A DNA stretch of 6,842 bases, taken from an uncultured Lachnospiraceae bacterium. Its GTDB lineage: Bacteria > Bacillota > Clostridia > Lachnospirales > Lachnospiraceae. The notes under the pieces are model-generated. The model saw only the letters and a list, made by a program, of their open reading frames with translations, had not been told where the DNA came from and ran no database searches. Shown here in pieces: positions 1 through 5,704 of this stretch. The position numbers and the translations under genes are program-made. Position 1 is the stretch's first letter. Each line of letters begins with the position of its first letter. Location: positions 1-6,842 of the forward strand of contig CAJKQE010000108.1 of assembly GCA_905201915.1 (NCBI GenBank). Reading direction: 5' to 3'.

Positions 1-1335
1 AGCATACATATCTGTGTTGTCACCAATGATCTTGATGGAGTTCTTGTTAGCACCTACAGTACCGTCAGCACCTAATCCCCAGAATTTGCAGTTGATTGTT
101 CCTTCTGGTGTTGTAACAAGAGGAGCACCAACTTCAAGAGATAAGTTAGTAACATCATCAACAATACCGATTGTGAATTTTTCTTTTGTTGTGTTTTCGT
201 ATACAGCAACAATCTGAGCTGGTGTTGTATCTTTGGAACCTAATCCGTAACGTCCGCTGAAGATTGGTGTGTCATTGAATTTTGTGCCTTTTAATGCAGC
301 AACAACATCTAAGTATAATGGTTCGCCAAGAGCACCTGGTTCTTTTGTTCTGTCTAATACAGAAATCTGTTTTACAGTTTCAGGAATAGCGTTTACTAAT
401 GCTTCAGCGCAGAATGGTCTGTAAAGACGAACTGTAACAAGACCAACTTTTTTGCCTGCTGCCATTAAGTAATCGATGGTTTCTTCAATTGTTTCACAAG
501 CAGAACCCATAGCGATGATTACGTGTTCAGCATCTTCAGCACCGTAGTAGTTGAATAATTTATAGTTTGTACCGATTTTTTCGTTTACTTTGTCCATGTA
601 TTCCTGTACTAATGCAGGTAATGCATCATAGTATGGGTTACATGCTTCTCTTGCCTGGAAGAAGATATCCGGGTTCTGAGCAGAACCTCTCTGGCATGGG
701 TGATTTGGATTTAAAGCGTGTTTACGGAATGCGTCAACAGCGTCCATATCTACCATGTCTTTTAAATCTTCGTAATCCCATGTTTCAATCTTCTGGATTT
801 CATGAGATGTACGGAATCCGTCGAAGAAGTTAATGAATGGAACTTTCCCTTTGATTGCGGAGCAATGAGCAACCGGTGTTAAGTCCATAACTTCCTGTAC
901 AGAAGATTCACATAACATAGCGCAGCCTGTCTGACGGCATGCATAAACATCAGAGTGGTCTCCGAAGATAGACAGTGCATGGCTTGCTAAAGCACGAGCA
1001 GATACGTTGATAACGCCCGGTAACTGCTCACCAGCGATTTTGTAAAGGTTTGGAATCATCAACAGAAGACCCTGAGATGCTGTATATGTAGTAGTCAGGG
1101 CACCTGCTGCCAAAGAGCCGTGAACTGCACCAGCAGCACCAGCTTCAGACTGCATTTCTGTAACCTGTACTTCCTGTCCGAAAATGTTCTTTCTTCCCTG
1201 TGTTGCCCACTCATCTGTAGCTTCTGCCATTACGGATGAAGGGGTAATCGGATAGATAGCCGCAACATCTGAATAAGCATATGAAGCATGAGCTGCTGCA
1301 TGGTTACCATCCATGGTTTTCATCTTTCTAGCCAT
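1..1335 (-). CDS. nifJ: Pyruvate:ferredoxin (flavodoxin) oxidoreductase, N-terminal part, cut by window edge
   Basis: This cytoplasmic enzyme converts pyruvate and CoA to acetyl-CoA and CO2 and reduces ferredoxin; it is central to anaerobic fermentation. The frame stays open from ATG 1335 to the window edge: 445 codons of a family usually about 1,170-1,200 residues long. The protein starts MARKMKTMDGNHAAAHASYA. Visible motifs are YPITPS (residues 28-33), EMQSEAGA (60-67) and NVSARA (110-115). T31, E64 and R114 fall at the same numbers as the thiamine- and pyruvate-contacting residues known from Desulfovibrio PFOR. The visible part covers the pyrimidine-binding domain I and domain II and ends at GLGADGTVGANKNS followed by about 12 residues, typical of the start of the next domain. 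The ferredoxin-like and TPP-binding C-terminal domains lie outside. The ribosome site AAGGAGGA (1344-1351) is 8 nt from the ATG. The gene lies downstream of an Rrf2 regulator on the same strand but has its own promoter. Confidence 0.97.
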   Translation of the reverse strand, partial: MARKMKTMDGNHAAAHASYAYSDVAAIYPITPSSVMAEATDEWATQGRKNIFGQEVQVTEMQSEAGAAGAVHGSLAAGALTTTYTASQGLLLMIPNLYKIAGEQLPGVINVSARALASHALSIFGDHSDVYACRQTGCAMLCESSVQEVMDLTPVAHCSAIKGKVPFINFFDGFRTSHEIQKIETWDYEDLKDMVDMDAVDAFRKHALNPNHPCQRGSAQNPDIFFQAREACNPYYDALPALVQEYMDKVNEKIGTNYKLFNYYGAEDAEHVIIAMGSACETIEETIDYLMAAGKKVGLVTVRLYRPFCAEALVNAIPETVKQISVLDRTKEPGALGEPLYLDVVAALKGTKFNDTPIFSGRYGLGSKDTTPAQIVAVYENTTKEKFTIGIVDDVTNLSLEVGAPLVTTPEGTINCKFWGLGADGTVGANKNSIKIIGDNTDMYA

Positions 1336-1358
1336 TTGATTTTTCCTCCTTGAACTTG

Positions 1359-1379
1359 AACATTGTTTTCAACAATATT
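1359..1379. repeat. Inverted repeat in the nifJ leader
   Basis: ATTGTT (1362-1367) and AACAAT (1371-1376) form perfect arms around a 3-nt centre. Flanking AAC and ATT extend this to nine pairs if one G-U wobble in the nifJ-strand transcript is allowed. It lies inside the predicted 5' leader of nifJ, ending 7 nt before the ribosome binding site. It could be an RNA hairpin affecting translation or mRNA stability, or a repressor operator. The half-site resembles the TTGTT of clostridial Rex boxes, but the arms are too close together for a normal Rex site. Confidence 0.45.
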
Positions 1380-1381
1380 TC

Positions 1382-1397
1382 ACTTCGATCCCGAAGT
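1382..1397. repeat. Inverted repeat near the predicted nifJ transcription start
   Basis: ACTTCG (1382-1387) and CGAAGT (1392-1397) are perfect 6-bp arms around ATCC. On the nifJ strand the repeat begins a few bases after the predicted transcription start near 1400. It could be an operator just downstream of the promoter, or a stabilising hairpin at the 5' end of the mRNA. The sequence shows the symmetry; the role is inference. Confidence 0.45.
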
Positions 1398-1406
1398 CTA
1401 TATTAA

Positions 1407-1435
1407 ATTATAACACGATTTCAAGGGCATGTCTA
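1407..1435 (-). promoter_or_regulatory. Predicted sigma-70 type promoter of nifJ
   Basis: Reading on the minus strand, TAGACA (1430-1435; five of six match TTGACA) is followed by a 17-bp spacer and a perfect TATAAT (1407-1412). Transcription would start near 1400, giving a leader of about 65 nt that contains two inverted repeats and the AAGGAGGA ribosome site. The near-consensus boxes fit a strongly expressed central-metabolism gene. Confidence 0.75.
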
Positions 1436-1450
1436 TTTCTAAAACCAAAG

Positions 1451-1465
1451 AAAACATAATGTTTT
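1451..1465. repeat. AT-rich palindrome between rrf2 and nifJ
   Basis: AAAACAT (1451-1457) and ATGTTTT (1459-1465) are perfect arms around a single A. The repeat lies between the rrf2 stop codon and the nifJ -35 box, about 50-65 bp upstream of the predicted nifJ start. The stem is too poor in G and C for a convincing intrinsic terminator, so a regulator binding site is equally possible. I see no better terminator for rrf2, so readthrough into nifJ is plausible. Confidence 0.35.
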
Positions 1466-1485
1466 TCCAAAAAAACAAATCTGCT

Positions 1486-1899
1486 TTATTCTTCCTTTTC
1501 TAATCCGATAATTTCTGCAATAGAATGTGCTTTTAATTCTGTCAATAAAATCTGCTGTACTCTCGCCAGTTCTCTATGTACAGCACATCCACAGTCAGAT
1601 TGATTATGTGTACATGGTTTTTGAGGATTCATACATTCAATCATATAAAATTCCGGATCTACTGCCAAATAAATATCCAGCAATGTCAGTTCCTTTATAG
1701 AACTTTTTAATGCATATCCCCCGTTACTCCCACGAAAAGATTTTACGATTTCTTTCTTTTCCAACTTCTTTAAAATTTTATAAACAAAAGCAGGTGTCAA
1801 GTCTTCCTGCTCACATATTTGGTGCACACACATTTTATCACCAGATGCCAATGCTCTGATAATTCGCACACCATAATCACATTCTCTTGTAATTAACAT
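1486..1899 (-). CDS. Rrf2/IscR-family transcriptional regulator with candidate Fe-S cysteines
   Basis: This 137-residue protein has the usual Rrf2 size and layout. It starts MLITRECDYGVRIIRALASG, has a winged helix-turn-helix at about residues 21-65, and carries the family wing RGSNGGYAL (56-64). The dimerisation helix and a cysteine cluster follow: C89, C96, C103 and C105 (C-x6-C-x6-C-x-C). In Rrf2 proteins such as IscR and NsrR, three cysteines in this region hold an Fe-S cluster that senses iron, cluster supply, oxygen or NO. Further cysteines are at 7, 24 and 29. The ATG is supported by AGAGGGG (1909-1915), 9 nt upstream. It precedes nifJ on the same strand by 150 bp, which suggests control of this Fe-S enzyme and probably of itself. 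The ligand type and the regulon are inferred, so I give no gene symbol. Confidence 0.92.
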   Translation of the reverse strand: MLITRECDYGVRIIRALASGDKMCVHQICEQEDLTPAFVYKILKKLEKKEIVKSFRGSNGGYALKSSIKELTLLDIYLAVDPEFYMIECMNPQKPCTHNQSDCGCAVHRELARVQQILLTELKAHSIAEIIGLEKEE

Positions 1900-1962
1900 G
1901 GAATATTTCCCCTCTTTATCTTTGTATTTCTTTATTAGGTAATTATTCTTATTCAGAGCATT

Positions 1963-1991
1963 ATTATATCAATCTGTACTCCTTTAATCAA
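1963..1991 (-). promoter_or_regulatory. Predicted promoter of the Rrf2 regulator gene
   Basis: On the minus strand TTGATT (1986-1991), a 17-bp spacer and a perfect TATAAT (1963-1968) form a good housekeeping promoter. Transcription would start near 1956, leaving a leader of about 57 nt before the ATG at 1899. It points away from the ABC-F promoter at 2012-2039; the two -35 boxes are about 20 bp apart. Confidence 0.65.
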
Positions 1992-2011
1992 GTATTTTTC
2001 GTAAGAAACAC

Positions 2012-2039
2012 TTGCAAATTCCCTGTTTTCAGGTACAAT
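2012..2039 (+). promoter_or_regulatory. Predicted promoter of the ABC-F gene
   Basis: TTGCAA (2012-2017; four of six match), a 16-bp spacer and TACAAT (2034-2039; five of six match) give a moderate promoter starting near 2046. The leader of about 56 nt shows no leader peptide or strong attenuator hairpin of the kind found before antibiotic-inducible ABC-F genes. The rest of 1900-2101 is AT-rich spacer with the divergent promoter. Confidence 0.55.
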
Positions 2040-2101
2040 AAAAGAGATTACGCAGAAATCATAAAAATTGTTTTATAAAATAAGTGAGGGAAAATTAGAA
2101 C

Positions 2102-3733
2102 ATGATTGCAGCAAATAATGTTACTTTACGAATTGGAAAGAAAGCACTGTTTGAAGATGTTAATATTAAATTTACAGAAGGCAACTGTTATGGTTTAATA
2201 GGTGCCAATGGTGCAGGTAAATCTACTTTTTTAAAAATCCTGTCAGGACAGTTAGAAACAACAAATGGTAATATTACTATCACTCCGGGGCAGCGTTTGT
2301 CCTTTTTACAGCAGGATCACTTTAAGTATGACTCCTATCCTGTTCTGGATACTGTTATTATGGGAAATCAACGCCTTTATGATATCATGAAAGAAAAAGA
2401 GGCAATTTATTCAAAAGAAGATTTTACAGATGAAGACGGAATCCGTGCCAGCGAATTAGAAGGAGAATTTGCCGAAATGAACGGCTGGGAAGCTGAATCT
2501 GATGCAGCTATGCTTTTAAACGGTCTGGGAATTGATACTGATTTGCACTATGCCCTTATGTCCGATTTAAAGGGAAGTGAAAAAGTTAAGGTGCTTCTTG
2601 CACAGGCACTTTTCGGAAATCCTGATATTCTGCTTCTTGACGAGCCTACCAACCACCTTGATTTAGATGCCATTGAATGGCTTGAAGAGTTCCTTATTAA
2701 CTTTGAAAATACTGTTATTGTCGTGTCTCATGACCGTTACTTCTTAAATAAAGTTTGTACACATACCGCTGATATTGATTATGGTAAAATTCAGCTCTAT
2801 GCCGGAAACTATGACTTCTGGTATGAATCCAGTCAGCTTTTAATCAAACAGATGAAAGAAGCTAACCGTAAAAAAGAAGAAAAAATCAAAGAACTTCAGG
2901 AATTTATTTCCCGATTTTCTGCTAACGCTTCTAAATCTAAACAGGCAACTTCCAGAAAACGTGCTCTGGAAAAAATCCAGTTAGATGATATGCGTCCATC
3001 CAGCCGTAAATATCCTTACATTGACTTCCGTCCAAACCGTGAAATCGGAAACGAAGTTTTAATGGTAGAAGGACTTTCTAAAACAATTGATGGTGTAAAA
3101 GTTTTAGATAATATCACTTTTACTTTAGGTCACGATGATAAAGTCGCTTTTGTAGGTGGAAATGAACGTGCTAAAACTGTTCTTTTCCAGATTTTAATGG
3201 GCGAAATGGAACCGGATGAAGGTACTTACAAATGGGGAGTTACAACTTCTCAGGCATATTTCCCAAAAGACAGCACAAAAGAATTTGACAACGATTTAAC
3301 CATTGCAGACTGGCTTACCGGTTATTCTGAAATTAAGGATGCTACTTATGTACGTGGTTTCCTTGGACGTATGCTTTTCCCAGGTGAAGACGGTGTAAAA
3401 AAAGTTCGTGTACTCTCCGGTGGTGAAAAAGTAAGATGTCTCCTTTCCAAAATGATGATTTCCGGTGCTAATATCTTAATTTTAGATGAGCCTACCAACC
3501 ATTTGGATATGGAGTCTATCACAGCTTTAAACAATGGTATGATTAAATTCCCTGGTGTCTTACTTTTTGCATCTCATGACCATCAGATTGTTCAGACAAC
3601 AGCAAACCGTATTATGGAAATCCTTCCAAACGGTGTTTTAATTGATAAAATTACAACTTATGATGAATACTTAGCAAGTGATGAAATGGCAAGAAAACGT
3701 CAGGTATACACTATGACTGAAGAGGATAACTAA
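2102..3733 (+). CDS. ABC-F family ATPase, YbiT type
   Basis: This cytoplasmic 543-residue protein has two ABC domains in one chain and no membrane segments, so it is not a transporter. ABC-F proteins bind the ribosomal E site and act on stalled or non-optimal translation; some protect against antibiotics, but the YbiT branch is not known mainly for that. Domain 1 has Walker A GANGAGKST (34-42), a degenerate signature LKGSEK (156-161), Walker B ILLLDE (176-181) and switch H210. A charged helical linker at about 245-300, containing SRFSANASKSKQATSRKR, is the tRNA-interacting region and is very typical of YbiT. Domain 2 has a degenerate Walker A GGNERAKT (352-359), canonical LSGGEK (438-443), Walker B ILILDE (458-463) and H492. 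Ribosome site GTGAGGG (2084-2090) is 11 nt from the ATG. It stands alone between a promoter and a terminator. Confidence 0.93.
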   Translation: MIAANNVTLRIGKKALFEDVNIKFTEGNCYGLIGANGAGKSTFLKILSGQLETTNGNITITPGQRLSFLQQDHFKYDSYPVLDTVIMGNQRLYDIMKEKEAIYSKEDFTDEDGIRASELEGEFAEMNGWEAESDAAMLLNGLGIDTDLHYALMSDLKGSEKVKVLLAQALFGNPDILLLDEPTNHLDLDAIEWLEEFLINFENTVIVVSHDRYFLNKVCTHTADIDYGKIQLYAGNYDFWYESSQLLIKQMKEANRKKEEKIKELQEFISRFSANASKSKQATSRKRALEKIQLDDMRPSSRKYPYIDFRPNREIGNEVLMVEGLSKTIDGVKVLDNITFTLGHDDKVAFVGGNERAKTVLFQILMGEMEPDEGTYKWGVTTSQAYFPKDSTKEFDNDLTIADWLTGYSEIKDATYVRGFLGRMLFPGEDGVKKVRVLSGGEKVRCLLSKMMISGANILILDEPTNHLDMESITALNNGMIKFPGVLLFASHDHQIVQTTANRIMEILPNGVLIDKITTYDEYLASDEMARKRQVYTMTEEDN

Positions 3734-3770
3734 TACTTAAGACATAATTTTTTGCGAAATAATAAAAAGA

Positions 3771-3846
3771 CCGTCACATTAAGCGGCAATCAGGAACCTT
3801 CATTTATTCCCGATATGTACTTAATGTGGCGGCCTATTTTATATTT
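3771..3846. terminator. Bidirectional terminator hairpin between convergent genes
   Basis: CCGTCACATTAAG (3771-3783) pairs with CTTAATGTGGCGG (3820-3832) over 13 positions, 12 Watson-Crick and one G-U on the plus-strand transcript. The 36-nt loop may itself pair (GGAA 3793-3796 with TTCC 3807-3810). A T-rich run follows on the plus strand from 3835, and an A-run at 3764-3768 supplies the T-tract for the minus strand. It lies between the ABC-F stop (3733) and the phosphoesterase stop (3839), so it can end both units. The loop is longer than usual for an intrinsic terminator. Confidence 0.7.
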
Positions 3847-4567
3847 CTATAAGTACAATTTCACTATTACTTCCAATTCTCATAGGCATATGAAAATACC
3901 CTGTTCCCGCAGACACAATGCTCTGGGTTTCCTCTCTTTTTGCAAATCCGTAAAAGTCTTTCTTTCCATAGGCGAGTCTTGTAAAAAAAGTCGCAGGAAA
4001 AAATTGTCCTTTATGTGTATGACCACACAACACAAGAGCAACTTTATTTTTTATAGCTTCCTCTATTCCACCGGGATTATGGTCTAACACAATTTCCGGT
4101 TTCTTTCCTCTTTCTTTTGGAAGTATTTCAGCAAGACTTTTTCTATCCGGACAAGAAGTCACATCTTCACGCCCTATAACATAAAAATCTCTCGTTTCTG
4201 CTTTCTCATCTATCAAAAGGGAAATTCCTGCTTTCTCAAAAAACTCTCTCACTTTTCTATCTGACGGGAGAGGATCATGATTTCCAAGACTTGCATATAC
4301 CCCTTCTTTGGAATGCAGCTTTCTGAACATTTCTTCCAGTTTTGGAAGGTTACAACATTCAAAAGCCTTTACATCAAAAGTATCTCCTGCAATTAAAACC
4401 AAATCTACATTTATCTCATTCATTTTTTCTATGACTTTCTCCAGATATTTTTCATTAACAAAAGAGCCTGTGTGAATATCGCTTAGCAAAACCAGCTTTT
4501 TATTGTACTTCTTTTCTCCCAGCTGGATTTGATATTTTTTTACTGTTCTGCAGGTATAAGACACCAT
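3839..4567 (-). CDS. Metallophosphoesterase, calcineurin-like (YkuE/LpxG-like)
   Basis: This is a two-metal phosphohydrolase of 242 residues as read from ATG 4567. All the metal-site motifs are present: D30-x-H32 in LLSDIHTG, G61-D62 in AGDTFD, GNHD (95-98), H163 in LDHNPGG and GHTHKGQ (182-188). The C-terminal stretch GTGYFHMPMRIGSNSEIVL is typical of YkuE-like enzymes. The substrate cannot be read from the sequence; relatives cleave phosphoester or pyrophosphate bonds in lipids or envelope material, and Gram-positives lack lipid A. Relatives often carry an N-terminal membrane anchor or export signal, but this frame has a TGA 9 nt before the ATG. The only purine-rich site, AAGAAGG, abuts the ATG with no spacing, so the start looks poor. 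Translation probably depends on coupling to the overlapping hydrophobic frame upstream, or the true N-terminus has been split by frameshift. It is the last gene of the AraC operon. Confidence 0.88.
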   Translation of the reverse strand: MVSYTCRTVKKYQIQLGEKKYNKKLVLLSDIHTGSFVNEKYLEKVIEKMNEINVDLVLIAGDTFDVKAFECCNLPKLEEMFRKLHSKEGVYASLGNHDPLPSDRKVREFFEKAGISLLIDEKAETRDFYVIGREDVTSCPDRKSLAEILPKERGKKPEIVLDHNPGGIEEAIKNKVALVLCGHTHKGQFFPATFFTRLAYGKKDFYGFAKREETQSIVSAGTGYFHMPMRIGSNSEIVLIEI

Positions 4568-4707
4568 CCTTCTTCAAAATATATAAAAATATTGAAAAAA
4601 TCAAATACCAGAAAACACATTGTCAAATTTAGCAGAACGCATAAAATAGCACCACAAGTTTCATATATTTTTTTTGCCCTTCCCTCTGATAAATTCCCCA
4701 AATCCAT
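4540..4707 (-). CDS. Small hydrophobic reading frame overlapping the phosphoesterase start; possible detached membrane anchor
   Basis: This 55-codon frame begins MDLGNLSEGRAKKIYETC and contains one strong hydrophobic segment at about residues 18-44 (rich in L, F, V, I). It ends in a short tail that overlaps the first 28 nt of the phosphoesterase in another frame. The ribosome site AGAGGTG (4721-4727) is 13 nt from this ATG (4707) but a better 6 nt from ATG 4714. ATG 4714 is in the phosphoesterase frame and meets TGA after 17 codons (MYHGFGEFIRGKGKKNI), just past an A8 run (4668-4675). Dropping one A would join that start to the hydrophobic segment. It may therefore be a separate small membrane protein coupled to the phosphoesterase, or the enzyme's former anchor broken by two compensating shifts. 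I do not recognise a named family. Confidence 0.45.
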   Translation of the reverse strand: MDLGNLSEGRAKKIYETCGAILCVLLNLTMCFLVFDFFNIFIYFEEGWCLIPAEQ

Positions 4708-4717
4708 GATACATTTT

Positions 4718-5557
4718 TTACACCTCTTTGTGATTATCTAACTGTATATGTAAATCTCTATATTCCTTTGGAGAAATTCCAAATTCTTTTTTAAATGCTC
4801 TGTAAAAACTGGAATAATCCTTAAATCCAAACATTTGATATTCCTTACTAATACTATGATTATTTAAGATTGCTTCTTTACATACTATAAGCCTTTTTTT
4901 CATAATATACTGGTGAATAGAAATTCCTGTATTTGCTTTAAAAACATGAGCAATATGATATTTGCTTATCAAAAATTTTCCTGACAAATATTCTAATGAT
5001 AACTCTTTTTCCAAATTGTCATCAATATATTTCCGTATATTCCCATACAAATTCTGGTCTTGTTTTATTTCTTGAGGATGATTTTGCTTATATACCATCC
5101 GGTTCAGCAACAAAAACAAATCACAAATCCCTATAAAAATTTTTGTTTCTTTGCCATACTGGCTTCCGTGGATTTCTTCCAGTAAATGAAAAATTGTAGA
5201 TTGTATGTCCCAAAATTCCATCTGTGTATTGTGGTAAATATACTGCGCTGTCTTCCTTATAAACTGCATCATATATGCATAATCATTGGACATTTGTAAA
5301 AGCTTCTCATAATATTCACTGCTTATACGAAAAGCAAAATAACTGTGAGATTCACTTTGTTCATAAAGAATTATTTTATGCGAAATTCCAGGAGGCAAAA
5401 TCACGATATCACCTTGCCATAATTTATAAATCCTATCCTCAACAAAAACAGAAGCATTTTCCTCTGGAAAAAAATACATTTCATAATAAGAATGGGTATG
5501 TTTTTCATCATCACCTACATTTTTATCATTATAATAACAAATTTCGTAATCTTTCAT
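4718..5557 (-). CDS. AraC-family transcriptional regulator with cupin sensor domain
   Basis: This 279-residue DNA-binding protein has an N-terminal cupin (about residues 15-85) with HTHSYYE (20-26) and PPGISH (55-60), the fold AraC-type regulators use to bind a sugar or sugar acid. The C-terminal double helix-turn-helix spans about 172-270. Its second half carries the family consensus GFKDYSSFYRAFKKEFG (244-260) followed by SPKEYR. I chose ATG 5557 because AAGG (5566-5569) lies 8 nt upstream and the cupin starts soon after; the frame stays open to 5740, but that stretch crosses the divergent promoters and has no ribosome site. It is transcribed away from uxuA, which suggests it senses a hexuronate or pathway intermediate and controls uxuAB. 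The next frame begins 3 nt after its stop, so it also leads a downstream operon. The ligand is inferred from context only. Confidence 0.93.
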   Translation of the reverse strand: MKDYEICYYNDKNVGDDEKHTHSYYEMYFFPEENASVFVEDRIYKLWQGDIVILPPGISHKIILYEQSESHSYFAFRISSEYYEKLLQMSNDYAYMMQFIRKTAQYIYHNTQMEFWDIQSTIFHLLEEIHGSQYGKETKIFIGICDLFLLLNRMVYKQNHPQEIKQDQNLYGNIRKYIDDNLEKELSLEYLSGKFLISKYHIAHVFKANTGISIHQYIMKKRLIVCKEAILNNHSISKEYQMFGFKDYSSFYRAFKKEFGISPKEYRDLHIQLDNHKEV

Positions 5558-5587
5558 TTCTTCTACCTTGTTCTTTATATTGAAATC

Positions 5588-5616
5588 ATTGTAATACAGA
5601 ACCACCATTTTTACAA
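5588..5616 (-). promoter_or_regulatory. Predicted promoter of the AraC-family gene
   Basis: On the minus strand TTGTAA (5611-5616; four of six), a 17-bp spacer and TACAAT (5588-5593; five of six) predict a start near 5581 and a leader of about 24 nt holding the ribosome site. The -35 box coincides with the first TTACAA repeat of the candidate AraC operator, so autoregulation is plausible. Confidence 0.55.
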
Positions 5617-5643
5617 CATACACAACACTGTTACAAATTTGTA
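5611..5643. promoter_or_regulatory. Candidate AraC-type operator: repeated TTACAA plus palindrome
   Basis: TTACAA occurs at 5611-5616 and again at 5631-5636, exactly 20 bp apart, with a related CACAACA between them, so ACAA cores recur about once per helical turn. The right copy is part of a perfect 12-bp palindrome, TACAAATTTGTA (5632-5643). AraC-family activators commonly bind direct repeats about two turns apart, beside a weak -35 box. This block sits between the divergent araC and uxuA promoters. Binding is inferred, not shown. Confidence 0.45.
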
Positions 5644-5665
5644 TTTTTTTCAAAATTTTTATAAT
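5639..5665 (+). promoter_or_regulatory. Predicted activator-dependent promoter of uxuA
   Basis: A perfect TATAAT lies at 5660-5665, but the best -35 candidate, TTGTAT (5639-5644), matches poorly and has a short 15-bp spacer. Transcription would start near 5672 with a leader of about 33 nt. A good -10 with a poor -35 is typical of promoters that need an AraC-type activator. An alternative pair is TTCAAA (5649-5654) with TATAAA (5672-5677), 17 bp apart, but it would start almost at the ribosome site. Confidence 0.45.
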
Positions 5666-5704
5666 ACTAACTATAAAATACACAAAAAGAGAGGACCTCA
5701 ATTT

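Noticed and set aside
1..833. Plus-strand open frames at 14-217 and 567-833
   Set aside because: They lie antisense within the well-supported nifJ coding region and their products resemble no protein family.
1359..1379. Rex (NADH-responsive) operator upstream of nifJ
   Set aside because: The half-sites TTGTT and AACAA match, but the gap is 3 bp instead of the 8 bp of the clostridial Rex box.
2046..2101. Antibiotic-sensing attenuator or leader peptide before the ABC-F gene
   Set aside because: The leader is short, with no start-stop mini-frame near a ribosome site and no strong alternative hairpins; the only dyad is CCTG-TTTT-CAGG inside the promoter spacer.
3346..3534. Minus-strand open frame of 62 codons inside the ABC-F gene
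   Set aside because: It is the antisense of the conserved signature and Walker B region of domain 2; no independent coding evidence.
3752..4087. Plus-strand open frame of 111 codons after the ABC-F gene
   Set aside because: It crosses the terminator hairpin and is antisense to the phosphoesterase C-terminus.
4599..4626. Perfect TTGACA on the minus strand (4621-4626) as an internal promoter for the phosphoesterase
   Set aside because: No acceptable -10 lies 16-18 bp downstream (the sequence there is TGATTT/GATTTT), and the box falls inside the hydrophobic reading frame.
5492..5704. Upstream extension of uxuA
   Set aside because: It would run over the araC start and the control region; the hydrophobic product resembles no UxuA N-terminus, while ATG 5705 has a ribosome site and the family start.
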